The notes below the pieces were generated by a model. That model saw only the letters and a program-made list of their open reading frames with translations. It was not told the origin of the DNA and did not search any database. A stretch of DNA of 30,295 nucleotides, from positions 1-30,295 of the forward strand of contig DAOVGO010000037.1 of the NCBI GenBank assembly GCA_030672345.1. Direction: 5' to 3'. Both the position numbers and the translations under genes were made by a program. Positions 21,766 to 29,527 of the stretch are shown one piece after another (within the stretch, counting starts at the first letter, position 1; each line of letters opens with the position of its first letter). Source of the DNA: Methanosarcinales archaeon (GTDB taxonomy: Archaea; Halobacteriota; Methanosarcinia; Methanosarcinales; Methanogasteraceae).

Positions 21766-22593
21766 TCATTCATGGGCTGCCCCTGTCATCTCTGTCGTCT
21801 CTGTGGTCCCTGCTATTCTGGTTATCCTCGTTCCGGGTTCCCCGCCCGATAAGAACCCGGCGATCACATTTTCTTTGGAAGCGTTGAATATATATGAATT
21901 AATATCGATTTCGATCGCGAGCAGTTCAAGCACCTTGCCGAGCATCCCGCCGGTCACGTCGGTGCCTTCCGACCCCTGAATATGAGGTCGCACCGACTCG
22001 AAGTTCGCCCGCGTGATCAGCGGGACCACAGCCCCGTCCGCAAGCACGCCATCAACAGCGGTGCCAAGCCCGACGCGGGCGGCTTTCAATCTGACCACAA
22101 GATATGCCGCCAGTTGATCGCCAGAGATGATCGATGCGCCAGTCTTCCGGTCCATCACCACATCGCCGTGCAGCACAGGCACGATGCCGCGGGCAAGCAT
22201 CATCCCGATCTGAGCAGTCTCCATCTCCGCGATGCGTCCGTTTTCTGCTACCATGCAACCGAACGGATGCACAGCCGCTGCTGGGACTCCGTTTTCAACC
22301 AGTGCCTCGATTACAAGATCGTTTAGCGATGTTACAGCCCGGTGGATCTCGATTATCCCGAAATTGGTGAATCCGTCCGGCGAACCGTGTTCCTTTGCCT
22401 GCGGATGCCCGAACGAGCCTGCACCATGAATAAGGATTAGCGGACCGTCCACGCCAGCAGGTGGGGTGGAAGTGATGAATGATGTGATCTCGCGGGCGCA
22501 TCTGCTGATCGCGGCTGGCTTTGGTGTGGGCGTGTCGGTTTTCTCTGTGAGGACGCTGCCTCCGAGTTTGAGGATGGTCGGTGATGCAGTCAT
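21766..22593 (-). CDS. ipk: Isopentenyl phosphate kinase
   Basis: The 275-residue product is an amino acid kinase superfamily member of the IPK type. It begins TILKLGGSVLTEKTDTPTPK with the ATP-lysine in KLGG, then LILIHGAGSFGHPQAKEHG, where His 56 is the substrate-specific residue of IPK, and DVTGGMLGKVLELL near the C-terminus. IPK phosphorylates isopentenyl phosphate to isopentenyl diphosphate in the archaeal mevalonate route, feeding lipids and the cis-prenyltransferase at the end of this window. It sits 23 bp after the apbE gene. Confidence 0.95.
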   Translation of the reverse strand: MTASPTILKLGGSVLTEKTDTPTPKPAAISRCAREITSFITSTPPAGVDGPLILIHGAGSFGHPQAKEHGSPDGFTNFGIIEIHRAVTSLNDLVIEALVENGVPAAAVHPFGCMVAENGRIAEMETAQIGMMLARGIVPVLHGDVVMDRKTGASIISGDQLAAYLVVRLKAARVGLGTAVDGVLADGAVVPLITRANFESVRPHIQGSEGTDVTGGMLGKVLELLAIEIDINSYIFNASKENVIAGFLSGGEPGTRITRIAGTTETTEMTGAAHE

Positions 22594-22616
22594 TGTATGG
22601 TGTTTTGATGAGGGGG

Positions 22617-23696
22617 CTATTGAAATTTGTTTTCTCTACCTGCCGCCTTTACGTTTGCACCTGTTCCTGAACCGGCAGTCAATGCCCCCCCAATCTCCTC
22701 AAACCCCTCAAACCCACTTGATCGCAGAATCCGCCGATCTCTGGTGATGATCAGCCCCTCGACACCGTCCAGACGCTCGATCAGTTCCATGCCCTCATTC
22801 TCGCCGAGCACGAAGACCGCGGTTGCCAGCGCATCGGCATCGGTTGCGTTTCTGGCAATGATGGTTACGCTCATCAGTTCCCGGGCAGCATACCCGGTCT
22901 TCGGATCGATGATGTGTGATGCCCGCGCCTCTTCGCTGAAATACCGCTCATAATTCCCGCTGGTTGCAACAGACCGATCTTCGAGGTTCATAATGGTAAT
23001 ATACTCGGTTTTGTTACTTGGATTTCGCAGAGCGACCCTCCACGGATCATCTTCTCTCTTGAAACCCATCGTCCGGATATCGCCGCCGGCATTCACGAGC
23101 GCGTGGCAGATATTGTGCTCTCTTAACACCTCGATTGCCCGATCGACGGCATATCCTTTCGCAACTCCGCCAAGCGTTATTCTCATCGATTGATGGCTGA
23201 AATACACGCTGTTATTTTCAATTGATATGTTTTTATAATTCACGAGTTTCAGCGTTTCATTGATCTCGTCACTGGTTGGCGGCGATCCTGCCCGTATCCT
23301 GGTCGTCCACAGGTTTATGACCGGTAAAATAGTGATATCGAACGATCCGTTGCTAAGTTCCGAGTATTCGCAGGATTTATCGATGATGTAGCATAATTCC
23401 GGGGACGTGTTCACGAGAAATCCGTTTTCATTCAATCTTGCGACCTCGCTGGCATCTGCGGCGATGTCCTCTGCGGTATGGCTCATCAGATGCTCGATTC
23501 CGTATATCTCTGCAAAAGCGCAATCGATAGCAGACTCTGCCTCGGACACATCCGGATGCATGACTGTAATGGTCACATCGGTATTCATCGCAACTCTTGT
23601 GCGCTCTATACGCTCGATATGAGGGGTGTCTGCGCATCCGGATACCAGTAGCGCGATTGAAAGAATTAAAAGAGCCAAAAGGATTTTTTTATCCAT
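22617..23696 (-). CDS. apbE: FAD:protein FMN transferase (ApbE), lipoprotein
   Basis: A signal peptide and lipobox (LALLILSIALLVSGC) start the protein, placing it on the outer face of the membrane. ApbE motifs follow: RTRVAMNTDVTITV, GSFDITILPVINLW, ITLGGVAKGYAVDRAIEVL, ALVNAGGDIRTMG, SVATSGNYERYF, SHIIDPKTGYA and ATDADALATAVFVLG. The enzyme attaches FMN to Thr/Ser of target flavoproteins such as Rnf subunits, using FAD and Mg. The last 35 residues form a Gly/Ala/Ser-rich tail ending NKFQ at a TAG stop, showing that TAG is an ordinary stop here. It starts 1 nt after the EMC6-like gene. Confidence 0.94.
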   Translation of the reverse strand: MDKKILLALLILSIALLVSGCADTPHIERIERTRVAMNTDVTITVMHPDVSEAESAIDCAFAEIYGIEHLMSHTAEDIAADASEVARLNENGFLVNTSPELCYIIDKSCEYSELSNGSFDITILPVINLWTTRIRAGSPPTSDEINETLKLVNYKNISIENNSVYFSHQSMRITLGGVAKGYAVDRAIEVLREHNICHALVNAGGDIRTMGFKREDDPWRVALRNPSNKTEYITIMNLEDRSVATSGNYERYFSEEARASHIIDPKTGYAARELMSVTIIARNATDADALATAVFVLGENEGMELIERLDGVEGLIITRDRRILRSSGFEGFEEIGGALTAGSGTGANVKAAGRENKFQ

Positions 23697-23697
23697 T

Positions 23698-24054
23698 TTA
23701 ATTCAGCATCAGTGTCCATGATATAAACCAGAGCATCATGGTCATGAAAGCGACATAAAACCAGTCCTTCCAGTTAAACTGGGTCAGATCCATCCCCATC
23801 TGCATGTAAATCGGTTTCTGTACGTAGAATGCCAGCAACAGCAGCAGATATGAAAAATTCTCAGGTCTTTCGGTCGTTGGATACAGGAAATAAAAGCATA
23901 TCATGCCAGATACTATACCAAGAGTGGACGAAACCACGGTCTTTATGATGCCGTCGATGTGCTTCTTCCGCCGGTCAGGTTTTTCTATGGCAGCTTCCGC
24001 ATCCTTTTTCGCAGCTTCTTTCACGATCCTTTTTTTGCTCATCGGATCAACCAT
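23698..24054 (-). CDS. EMC6-like archaeal membrane protein
   Basis: The 118-residue product has a very basic N-terminal segment (MSKKRIVKEAAKKDAEAAIE, PDRRKKHIDGII), then three membrane segments: VVSSTLGIVSGMICFYF, FSYLLLLLAFYVQKPIY and WFYVAFMTMMLWFISWTLML. It matches a small membrane protein conserved in methanogens and annotated as EMC6-like, possibly involved in membrane protein insertion. ATG 24054 is preferred to the longer frame because AGGATC lies just upstream and the extra 73 residues overlap AMMECR1 on the other strand. ATG 24042 is the alternative. First gene of the four-gene run. Confidence 0.75.
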   Translation of the reverse strand: MVDPMSKKRIVKEAAKKDAEAAIEKPDRRKKHIDGIIKTVVSSTLGIVSGMICFYFLYPTTERPENFSYLLLLLAFYVQKPIYMQMGMDLTQFNWKDWFYVAFMTMMLWFISWTLMLN

Positions 24055-24097
24055 GTCGTGATCCTGTATCAATGTTGTGGTCAAGCATATGCCGGCA

Positions 24098-24106
24098 AAG
24101 TATATG
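24098..24106 (+). promoter_or_regulatory. TATA box of the AMMECR1 gene
   Basis: AAGTATATG ends about 22 nt before ATG 24128, again implying a leaderless or nearly leaderless mRNA. The same AT-rich bases could serve the divergent EMC6-like gene about 45 nt away. Confidence 0.45.
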
Positions 24107-24127
24107 TCCTGCCCGCGGTAATGGTGT

Positions 24128-24712
24128 ATGATGCTGACCATAGAAGAGGGAACCATTGCAGTCAGACTGGCACGATCCGCAATCGCCGCCCGCCTTTCTG
24201 GAGAATCTATGGAAACCGGCGACCTGCCACGGATATTTGAGGAGAAGAGGGGTGTCTTTGTCACCCTGCACAAGAATCATGACCTCCGCGGTTGCATCGG
24301 CTATCCGGAACCCATAATGGCGCTTTCGGATGCGATCTCTGACTCTGCGGTGAGTGCTGCGTTGCGTGATCCCAGATTCCCGCCTGTCAGGTCTGATGAG
24401 ATTGCACATATCGTGATCGAGGTGACTGTGCTGACCCCGCCGGCTAAAATCGATGCAAGTCCGCGAGATCTGCCAAAACACATCAAAATTGGAAAACACG
24501 GGCTCATCGTCAAAAAAAGTCTATATCAGGGTTTATTGCTGCCGCAGGTGGCAGAAGAATGGGGTTTCGATGCCGAGGAGTTTCTCAGCCAGACCTGCAT
24601 CAAGGCAGGGCTACCTCCTGACGCGTGGCTCGCCGGCGCAGAGGTCTTCTCGTTCGAGGGGCAGATCTTTACAGAGACCGAGCCTGGCGGAGAGGTCGTG
24701 GAACGGACTTGA
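24128..24712 (+). CDS. AMMECR1 domain protein
   Basis: The 194-residue product is a full AMMECR1 domain. The hallmark LRGCIGYPEPIMALSD (53-68) is present, preceded by RGVFVTLHKNHD and followed by RDPRFPPVRSDEIAHIVIEV, KHGLIVKK and GLLLPQVAEEWGFDAEEFLS with QTCIKAGLPPDAW. The family is universal in archaea and eukaryotes; its activity is not firmly established, though the strict Cys suggests catalysis. It diverges from the EMC6-like gene and converges on the ADP-dependent kinase. Confidence 0.94.
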   Translation: MMLTIEEGTIAVRLARSAIAARLSGESMETGDLPRIFEEKRGVFVTLHKNHDLRGCIGYPEPIMALSDAISDSAVSAALRDPRFPPVRSDEIAHIVIEVTVLTPPAKIDASPRDLPKHIKIGKHGLIVKKSLYQGLLLPQVAEEWGFDAEEFLSQTCIKAGLPPDAWLAGAEVFSFEGQIFTETEPGGEVVERT

Positions 24713-24757
24713 GCGGTAAAGTGGCGCCCAGACCACATTCCCTGCGGCTCATGGCAG

Positions 24758-26089
24758 CTACGCAGGGCGGTGCTCCAGTTCACGCAGAAAAACGCCTGCA
24801 GTCATGGTGTCGCCCATCCCAACCGTGGTTACCGGGCTTTCGCACCGGAGCGACGGTGCAACGCAGACTACGTAGCCGTTCAATTGCAGATGCACGCCGC
24901 TGCCGATCCGCTCTCCATGAAAACGCTCCTGCACCATCGAGCATTCACGAACCCCTGCATTGCTCGGCGGCAGATCCCTGATTGCGGCGTGTGCTGATGC
25001 GATATCGGCGTGTCCGGATATGGCGAGCGCACCAGACGCCGACGCGCCGAAGTTCAGTGAGTCAAGCTCGGATCGCGCATCCATGTATGCGGGATCAAAG
25101 ACGCTCACGATAAAATCTCTTGTGTGGATGCATAGTCTCGATATTCCGAGCTCGTCGATCGATTGAACCGACCTTTCGATGATGTTTCTCGCTGAAATAT
25201 CCGTATCATCCCCCAGAAACTCCTCTTCGTTCATGCCGATGCTGTCCACGATATCAGAGAGGCTGGAGATCATAAAATCGGTGATGCCGCTGTCAAAAAA
25301 GTCTCCCATTTCAAAATGAATCCGCAAATCCGGATTTACTGATTTCCAACGTTTCAAATGCTCAAGAATCGGCTGCAAACAGTCGATGTACGTGGATCCG
25401 TTAGGATATGTATCGCGAAGCAGATGGAAGCCTGAGATCAATGCCCCGTCCATTTCTTTGATGTGCGCAAGAGAATAATCCCGAAACGCGTCATCCAGGT
25501 ATAGAGAGCTGTTTTTAGGATCGTAGGTCGCTATGATACGGTTGTTGTTCGGCGCAATGATCGTTCTGCCGCAGAGTGTGACCCTATCTCCCTTCTTGAA
25601 ATCGAAGACGTGGTGCAGGGCGTCCTCCTCGCAGCTAACAGCGTCGTCCGGCTTTAACATGACGATCTTCTCATTCTTGTAAACCGGAATCCGTATCGTA
25701 TCTCCTGAGAAGAGATCAACCTGTCTTCTTGACGGACACGCCACATTCGGGATCGCCAGCGATGCTCCGAGATTGGACAGGACATTCGCAGCGATCCCCG
25801 CGTTTCCGCCCAGACGCAGCACCGGTTCTTTCTTCATCAGAGGCAAGAGCACAGGTTCAGGGATGGCATCAGGCGTCTCGACCAGAAACTCGCCCCCGTT
25901 TCCTCTCTCCATGCATCTTAGAAGAAGAGCGAGCAGATCGCCGATGCTGCTGATCCGGTTCGGCGGATCTTCGATCAGGCGCTCGATTTTAGCACCGAGA
26001 CTGTTTTTCTCGATGTACTCGGTGATCTTATCCCCGTTGATGGCACATACCGAGTCAATATTGACGTTGCAGCAGCAGAGCACCCTCAT
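24758..26089 (-). CDS. pfkC: ADP-dependent phosphofructokinase/glucokinase
   Basis: The 443-residue product belongs to the archaeal ADP-dependent sugar kinases (ribokinase-like fold). It shows the N-terminal CNVNIDSVCAINGD, RLGGNAGIAANVLSNLGA, SGFHLLRDTYPNG, HFEMGDFFDSGI, DSIGMNEEEF and near the end TTVGMGDTMTAGVF with catalytic Asp 427. These enzymes phosphorylate fructose 6-phosphate or glucose with ADP as donor. Which sugar is favoured cannot be read by eye; in methanogens phosphofructokinase activity is the usual one. It overlaps the PTPS-like gene by 4 bp, an unexpected partner for a glycolytic enzyme. Confidence 0.92.
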   Translation of the reverse strand: MRVLCCCNVNIDSVCAINGDKITEYIEKNSLGAKIERLIEDPPNRISSIGDLLALLLRCMERGNGGEFLVETPDAIPEPVLLPLMKKEPVLRLGGNAGIAANVLSNLGASLAIPNVACPSRRQVDLFSGDTIRIPVYKNEKIVMLKPDDAVSCEEDALHHVFDFKKGDRVTLCGRTIIAPNNNRIIATYDPKNSSLYLDDAFRDYSLAHIKEMDGALISGFHLLRDTYPNGSTYIDCLQPILEHLKRWKSVNPDLRIHFEMGDFFDSGITDFMISSLSDIVDSIGMNEEEFLGDDTDISARNIIERSVQSIDELGISRLCIHTRDFIVSVFDPAYMDARSELDSLNFGASASGALAISGHADIASAHAAIRDLPPSNAGVRECSMVQERFHGERIGSGVHLQLNGYVVCVAPSLRCESPVTTVGMGDTMTAGVFLRELEHRPA

Positions 26090-26577
26090 AGAGATACCCC
26101 ATCATCGAGGTCTATCATGCAGCCTGCACCCTGCCCGATCCCTTCGTCGATGCGCACCTCCAGTCTGCTGACATCAAGGTCGCTGGTTTCGATCATGCGG
26201 GCAAGTTCGCCTGCAACATAGATGCACAGGCTCTCGGCACTCGTTGAATCGATAGGAATAAAGGCGATATCCTCGATCGGGAGCTGGTATCTCTTCTCGC
26301 CGATATCGATGACCACACTGTCGTCATTCTTCGTGATGCGGATGCGAGGGTCGTTCTCTGCGACGATAACATGGTGATCGAGCCGGCTGCATATCTGTGC
26401 AATCATCTCCTTCAGCAGTTCAAAATCGATGATGAACTCTCCGGTTCGTGTCCCGTGCACCCGCACGTTCACCGCATACGTATGCCCGTGCAGCCTCCCG
26501 CACTTCGGATGATGCGGTATCAGGTGACATGCCGAGAATCTGAGTTTTGCCATCCAGCCATCAAGTTCAATCCACAA
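26086..26577 (-). CDS. 6-pyruvoyl-tetrahydropterin synthase / QueD family protein
   Basis: The 163-residue product has the T-fold zinc site: FSACHLIPHH (H18) and CGRLHGHTYAVNV (H30 and H32), with Cys 26 in the catalytic position, plus IIDFELLKEMI and a C-terminal RLEVRIDEGIGQGAG holding the pterin-anchoring Glu. Family members make 6-carboxytetrahydropterin for queuosine/archaeosine precursors or act in methanopterin/folate synthesis. In archaea the archaeosine route is the usual assignment. It is upstream of and overlaps the ADP-dependent kinase gene (ATGA-type junction). Confidence 0.88.
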   Translation of the reverse strand: MWIELDGWMAKLRFSACHLIPHHPKCGRLHGHTYAVNVRVHGTRTGEFIIDFELLKEMIAQICSRLDHHVIVAENDPRIRITKNDDSVVIDIGEKRYQLPIEDIAFIPIDSTSAESLCIYVAGELARMIETSDLDVSRLEVRIDEGIGQGAGCMIDLDDGVSL

Positions 26578-26628
26578 AACATCACCTTCGTGCTACTTAT
26601 ACTACTTATGGTATTCTAACGCGTGCGA

Positions 26629-26997
26629 TCAGGTCAGGATCTTCTTGATCTTCTCTGCTGCCTTGTCAAGTTCCACAAGAACAAGTCCAAGACCTGCATC
26701 GGGTGGTGTAAGCACCACAACCAGCGCCTTTGGTCCAGCCCCAACTGCAACCAGCTTTCCATCGTTCGATTCAACGATCAGCCGATCCGGTACCCCCCTT
26801 TCCAGCTCGGTGGACGCAGTTTCCGCAGCACCAAGCATCGTTGCGGACATGGCGGCGAATACCTCCTCATCGCCGTGTGACATGCGCGATGCTATGAGCA
26901 GTCCGTCCCGACTCGCAATCACACTTGATTCGATCTCTCCGGTGTTTATGAGATCTGATAAAACCTTGTCGAGCATTTCAGGTATATTCATGATCAC
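26629..26997 (-). CDS. Roadblock/LC7 domain protein
   Basis: The 122-residue product is a single roadblock/LC7 domain: MLDKVLSDLINTGEIESSVI, ASRDGLLIASRM, EVFAAMSATMLGAAETASTE and the strands RLIVESNDGKLVAVGAG with ALVVVLTPPDAGLGLVLVEL. In archaea and bacteria such proteins act with small GTPases or as sensory platform subunits. Its start overlaps by 4 bp the end of the following (upstream on this strand) sensor-like gene, so the two are made together. No GTPase gene is present nearby. Confidence 0.9.
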   Translation of the reverse strand: MIMNIPEMLDKVLSDLINTGEIESSVIASRDGLLIASRMSHGDEEVFAAMSATMLGAAETASTELERGVPDRLIVESNDGKLVAVGAGPKALVVVLTPPDAGLGLVLVELDKAAEKIKKILT

Positions 26998-27491
26998 TTC
27001 CCCGTTAAATCAAAGCGTATAACACATTCCCCTGTTTTTTCGTAATTGTCTGCATCCTTGTGTCCGCCTTTGACATTCTGACTGAGTATATTCTGTATCA
27101 GGCAGGTTGCAAGAATGCCGACCGGACAGACCCTTGTCGGGGGAATACCAGTCTTCTCACGCACACCTTTTCCAAGATGGTGCTTGCAGTTCAGTGTTGT
27201 CAGCGTCAAAATATCATCTTCGAGCGTCACCTTCACATCATCGGCACTCACGCTACGTTCGAATAATAGCTGCAACTTCTCGATATCGGTAAGATCGGTC
27301 AGGTCCGTATCGGCTGCAAGGTATTCGATGATATTTTTTCCGTATTCGTGGGATAGATTCCGGATGATCGCCTTATAGCCATCTCCGAACATCTTCTGAG
27401 CGGACACCATGAACCCCCTTGAGATAATCATCTCCGACTCGATGAATCGATCGGTAGATCTTTTTATCTCGTCAGTCGATTCCACTACCAT
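26994..27491 (-). CDS. Methanogen-type output/V4R-like sensory protein
   Basis: The 165-residue product has an N-terminal helix with DRFIESEMIISRGFMVSAQK, a middle part KAIIRNLSHEYGKNIIEYL, then the strands DVKVTLEDDILTLTTLNCKH and a cysteine-containing end GIPPTRVCPVGILATCLIQN. A helical start with a final C-P-x-G motif resembles V4R and the methanogen output domain, both predicted ligand-binding sensors. The 4-bp overlap with the roadblock gene supports a signalling pair. The exact family needs a profile search; a heme or metal ligand at the cysteines is possible but not shown. Confidence 0.55.
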   Translation of the reverse strand: MVVESTDEIKRSTDRFIESEMIISRGFMVSAQKMFGDGYKAIIRNLSHEYGKNIIEYLAADTDLTDLTDIEKLQLLFERSVSADDVKVTLEDDILTLTTLNCKHHLGKGVREKTGIPPTRVCPVGILATCLIQNILSQNVKGGHKDADNYEKTGECVIRFDLTGK

Positions 27492-27552
27492 AGATGTTAT
27501 TCTGGTATTTTATAATACATAACGGTTTCGTCGGTCCGATGTAGCTAATAAT

Positions 27553-28467
27553 TCATGCACCCTCGAACCATCCGATCATCTTCCTGACACCCTCCTCAAA
27601 CCCGACCTTCGGCTCAAACCCGAGTTCCCGAATCCGGGTGATATCGGCGTACAGCGTATTCACATCGCCAGCCCATGTTTTGCCGCCGTAGCGTATCTCC
27701 GCCTCAGGCGAGATGATCGAGACCATCAGCTCGGCAAGTTCCTTAATCGATGTCGGGCTTCCGCCGGCTGCATTGTACACCCCGCGCCCATGCCCTGCCA
27801 CCAGCACAAAAGCATCAGCCATGTCAGAGACGTAGCAGTAGTCCCTGATCTGCTCGCCTGTGCCAAGAACCTCGAGAAGCGACGGATCCCGCCTCAGTTT
27901 ATGTATGAAGTCGTACATCACGTATCTCGGCTGTCTTGGTCCGTAGGTGTTGAAGATCCGTATCGCTGCAAAGTCGATTCCATAAGTCTCCTTGAATGCG
28001 AATCCGTACCGTTCGCCTGCGAGTTTTGAGGCGCCGTAAGGCGAGATCGGCTGCAGCGGATGACCCTCATCGATCGGCGTCCGAATCGGCTCGCCATAGA
28101 CCGCCGCAGTTGACGCATACACGATCTTTTCCACATTCGAATCCTGACACGCCTCTATTACGTTGAACGTGCCGAGTGCGTTCGTTTCAAAATCGTATCT
28201 TGGATCCTCTGTCGAATGCGGCACCGATGCATTCGCGCCGATATGAAAGACCACATCGATATCTGCATCCTTGATTGTTTTTTTGACCAGACCTGCATCC
28301 CTGAGATCGCCTTTTACAAATATCGCACCCTCTGGCAGGTTCTCTTCCTTTCCGGTACTGAGGTTGTCCAGTGCCGTTACCGCGCACTCGCCAGCGAGCC
28401 TGTCAACTATATGGCTTCCTATGAACCCAGCCCCGCCAGTCACCAGAACGTTCTTTCCTTTGATCAT
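27553..28467 (-). CDS. galE: NAD-dependent nucleotide-sugar epimerase (UDP-glucose 4-epimerase type)
   Basis: The 304-residue product is an extended short-chain dehydrogenase. NAD binds at VLVTGGAGFIGSHI (8-20), followed by ALDNLSTGKEENLP and FHIGANASVP. The catalytic triad is Ser 119 (YASTAAVYGEP), Tyr 144 and Lys 148 (ISPYGASKLAGE). RIFNTYGPRQ and RDYCYVSDMADAF bind the nucleotide sugar. It would interconvert UDP-glucose and UDP-galactose or similar sugars for surface glycans. Exact sugar specificity is uncertain. It starts 24 bp after the taw2-like gene. Confidence 0.92.
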   Translation of the reverse strand: MIKGKNVLVTGGAGFIGSHIVDRLAGECAVTALDNLSTGKEENLPEGAIFVKGDLRDAGLVKKTIKDADIDVVFHIGANASVPHSTEDPRYDFETNALGTFNVIEACQDSNVEKIVYASTAAVYGEPIRTPIDEGHPLQPISPYGASKLAGERYGFAFKETYGIDFAAIRIFNTYGPRQPRYVMYDFIHKLRRDPSLLEVLGTGEQIRDYCYVSDMADAFVLVAGHGRGVYNAAGGSPTSIKELAELMVSIISPEAEIRYGGKTWAGDVNTLYADITRIRELGFEPKVGFEEGVRKMIGWFEGA

Positions 28468-28491
28468 GGTATCTGAATCCGGGATTGGTTG

Positions 28492-29310
28492 TCACTCATC
28501 ATATATCTTTACATCAACCACCACATGCACGACCCCGGGCGCATATTTCTTGACGGTGCGCTGCCCGATTATGTCCACGCTGCGCCCACACTCATGCGCC
28601 GCGTCTTTGATGCGCCGGATCGGTCGCTGATATCTCAGCGCTTCAGGCGTACCCTCGTGGTAATGTATTATGCCACCAGATCTCGCCGCACAAAGCCCCG
28701 ACACGAGTTGTTCGTGCGTCACGTCAAGATAACCCATGATCACCCGATCTGCGACGTTCTCCGGGGATTTGATTGCGCAATCACCATGCACCGGAAGAAC
28801 AACTTCCTCTACCCTGTTGATCCTGATATTCTCTCTGAGATAGTGATATGCAGCCTGGTTGAGTTCGATTGCAATGACCTTTTTTGGGTGCGAATGAACC
28901 GCGATCTGGATCGAAAAATAGCCGATGCCGGCAAACATGTCCAGAACAACCTCGCCATCACACATTTCACTCAGCCGCATCCTTTCTGCGAGATTCCCCT
29001 GCGAAAACATGATTCTGCTCGCATCGAGTCTGAAGTAGCACCCGTTCTCCTTGTGGGTGGTTTCTGTTCCTGACATGCCTGCAATCACCTCGCAGATCGG
29101 CTCCCGGAAGCGTCCTGCAACGCCCCGGTTCCAGAGCACGGTGCTGCATCTCGGATACATTGCAAGAAGCGCATCCCCGATCGCGTTTGCATGGTGCTTT
29201 AGCGCATCCGGGATGCTGACAAGGATCACGGCGCCAAGAATCTGCCAGCCGCGCGGGAGCAGTTTTGCCTCTTCGGGGGGGAGGCGGAGAAGGTCGCGGA
29301 GGTGTTCCAT
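28492..29310 (-). CDS. taw2: Taw2-like wyosine biosynthesis enzyme (Trm5/TYW2 family)
   Basis: A class I SAM-dependent enzyme of the Trm5/Tyw2 family. ATG 29310 is chosen because GAGGT lies just upstream and LRDLLRLPPEEAKLLPRGWQ is the family start; the longer frame adds 23 unlike residues. The SAM site is VVLDMFAGIGYFSIQIAVHS with VIAIELNQAAYHYL. Where Trm5 has the NLP catalytic motif, this protein has RVIMGYLDVTHEQ, the pattern expected for TYW2/Taw2, which transfers the aminocarboxypropyl group of SAM to imidazole-guanosine at position 37 of tRNA-Phe. Trm5 remains the alternative. It is followed by the epimerase gene. Confidence 0.87.
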   Translation of the reverse strand: MEHLRDLLRLPPEEAKLLPRGWQILGAVILVSIPDALKHHANAIGDALLAMYPRCSTVLWNRGVAGRFREPICEVIAGMSGTETTHKENGCYFRLDASRIMFSQGNLAERMRLSEMCDGEVVLDMFAGIGYFSIQIAVHSHPKKVIAIELNQAAYHYLRENIRINRVEEVVLPVHGDCAIKSPENVADRVIMGYLDVTHEQLVSGLCAARSGGIIHYHEGTPEALRYQRPIRRIKDAAHECGRSVDIIGQRTVKKYAPGVVHVVVDVKIYDE

Positions 29311-29434
29311 AAGCTTAACCTCATGGAGTGTTTGGTGATAAAGGTAGCTTGTCTGGCATCTGCAAAAACATCCATCCAAAACCCCGAGAGGAGAATCCTG
29401 CCAGCACCAACATTATTTACACAACAGAACAAAT

Positions 29435-29443
29435 ACATATAAT
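29435..29443 (+). promoter_or_regulatory. TATA-like box upstream of the cis-prenyltransferase gene
   Basis: ACATATAAT lies about 85 nt before the GTG at 29528. Between them is a possible stem in the GGTCCGGGACGGAAATGTCC segment, so the leader is structured, unlike the near-leaderless genes elsewhere in the window. Confidence 0.4.
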
Positions 29444-29527
29444 ATCTGCACTGGTCCGGGACGGAAATGTCCGACCCTATAACCAATAGCGCAGAAGAGA
29501 ATTAACAATACCGAAGAGCTGAATAAC

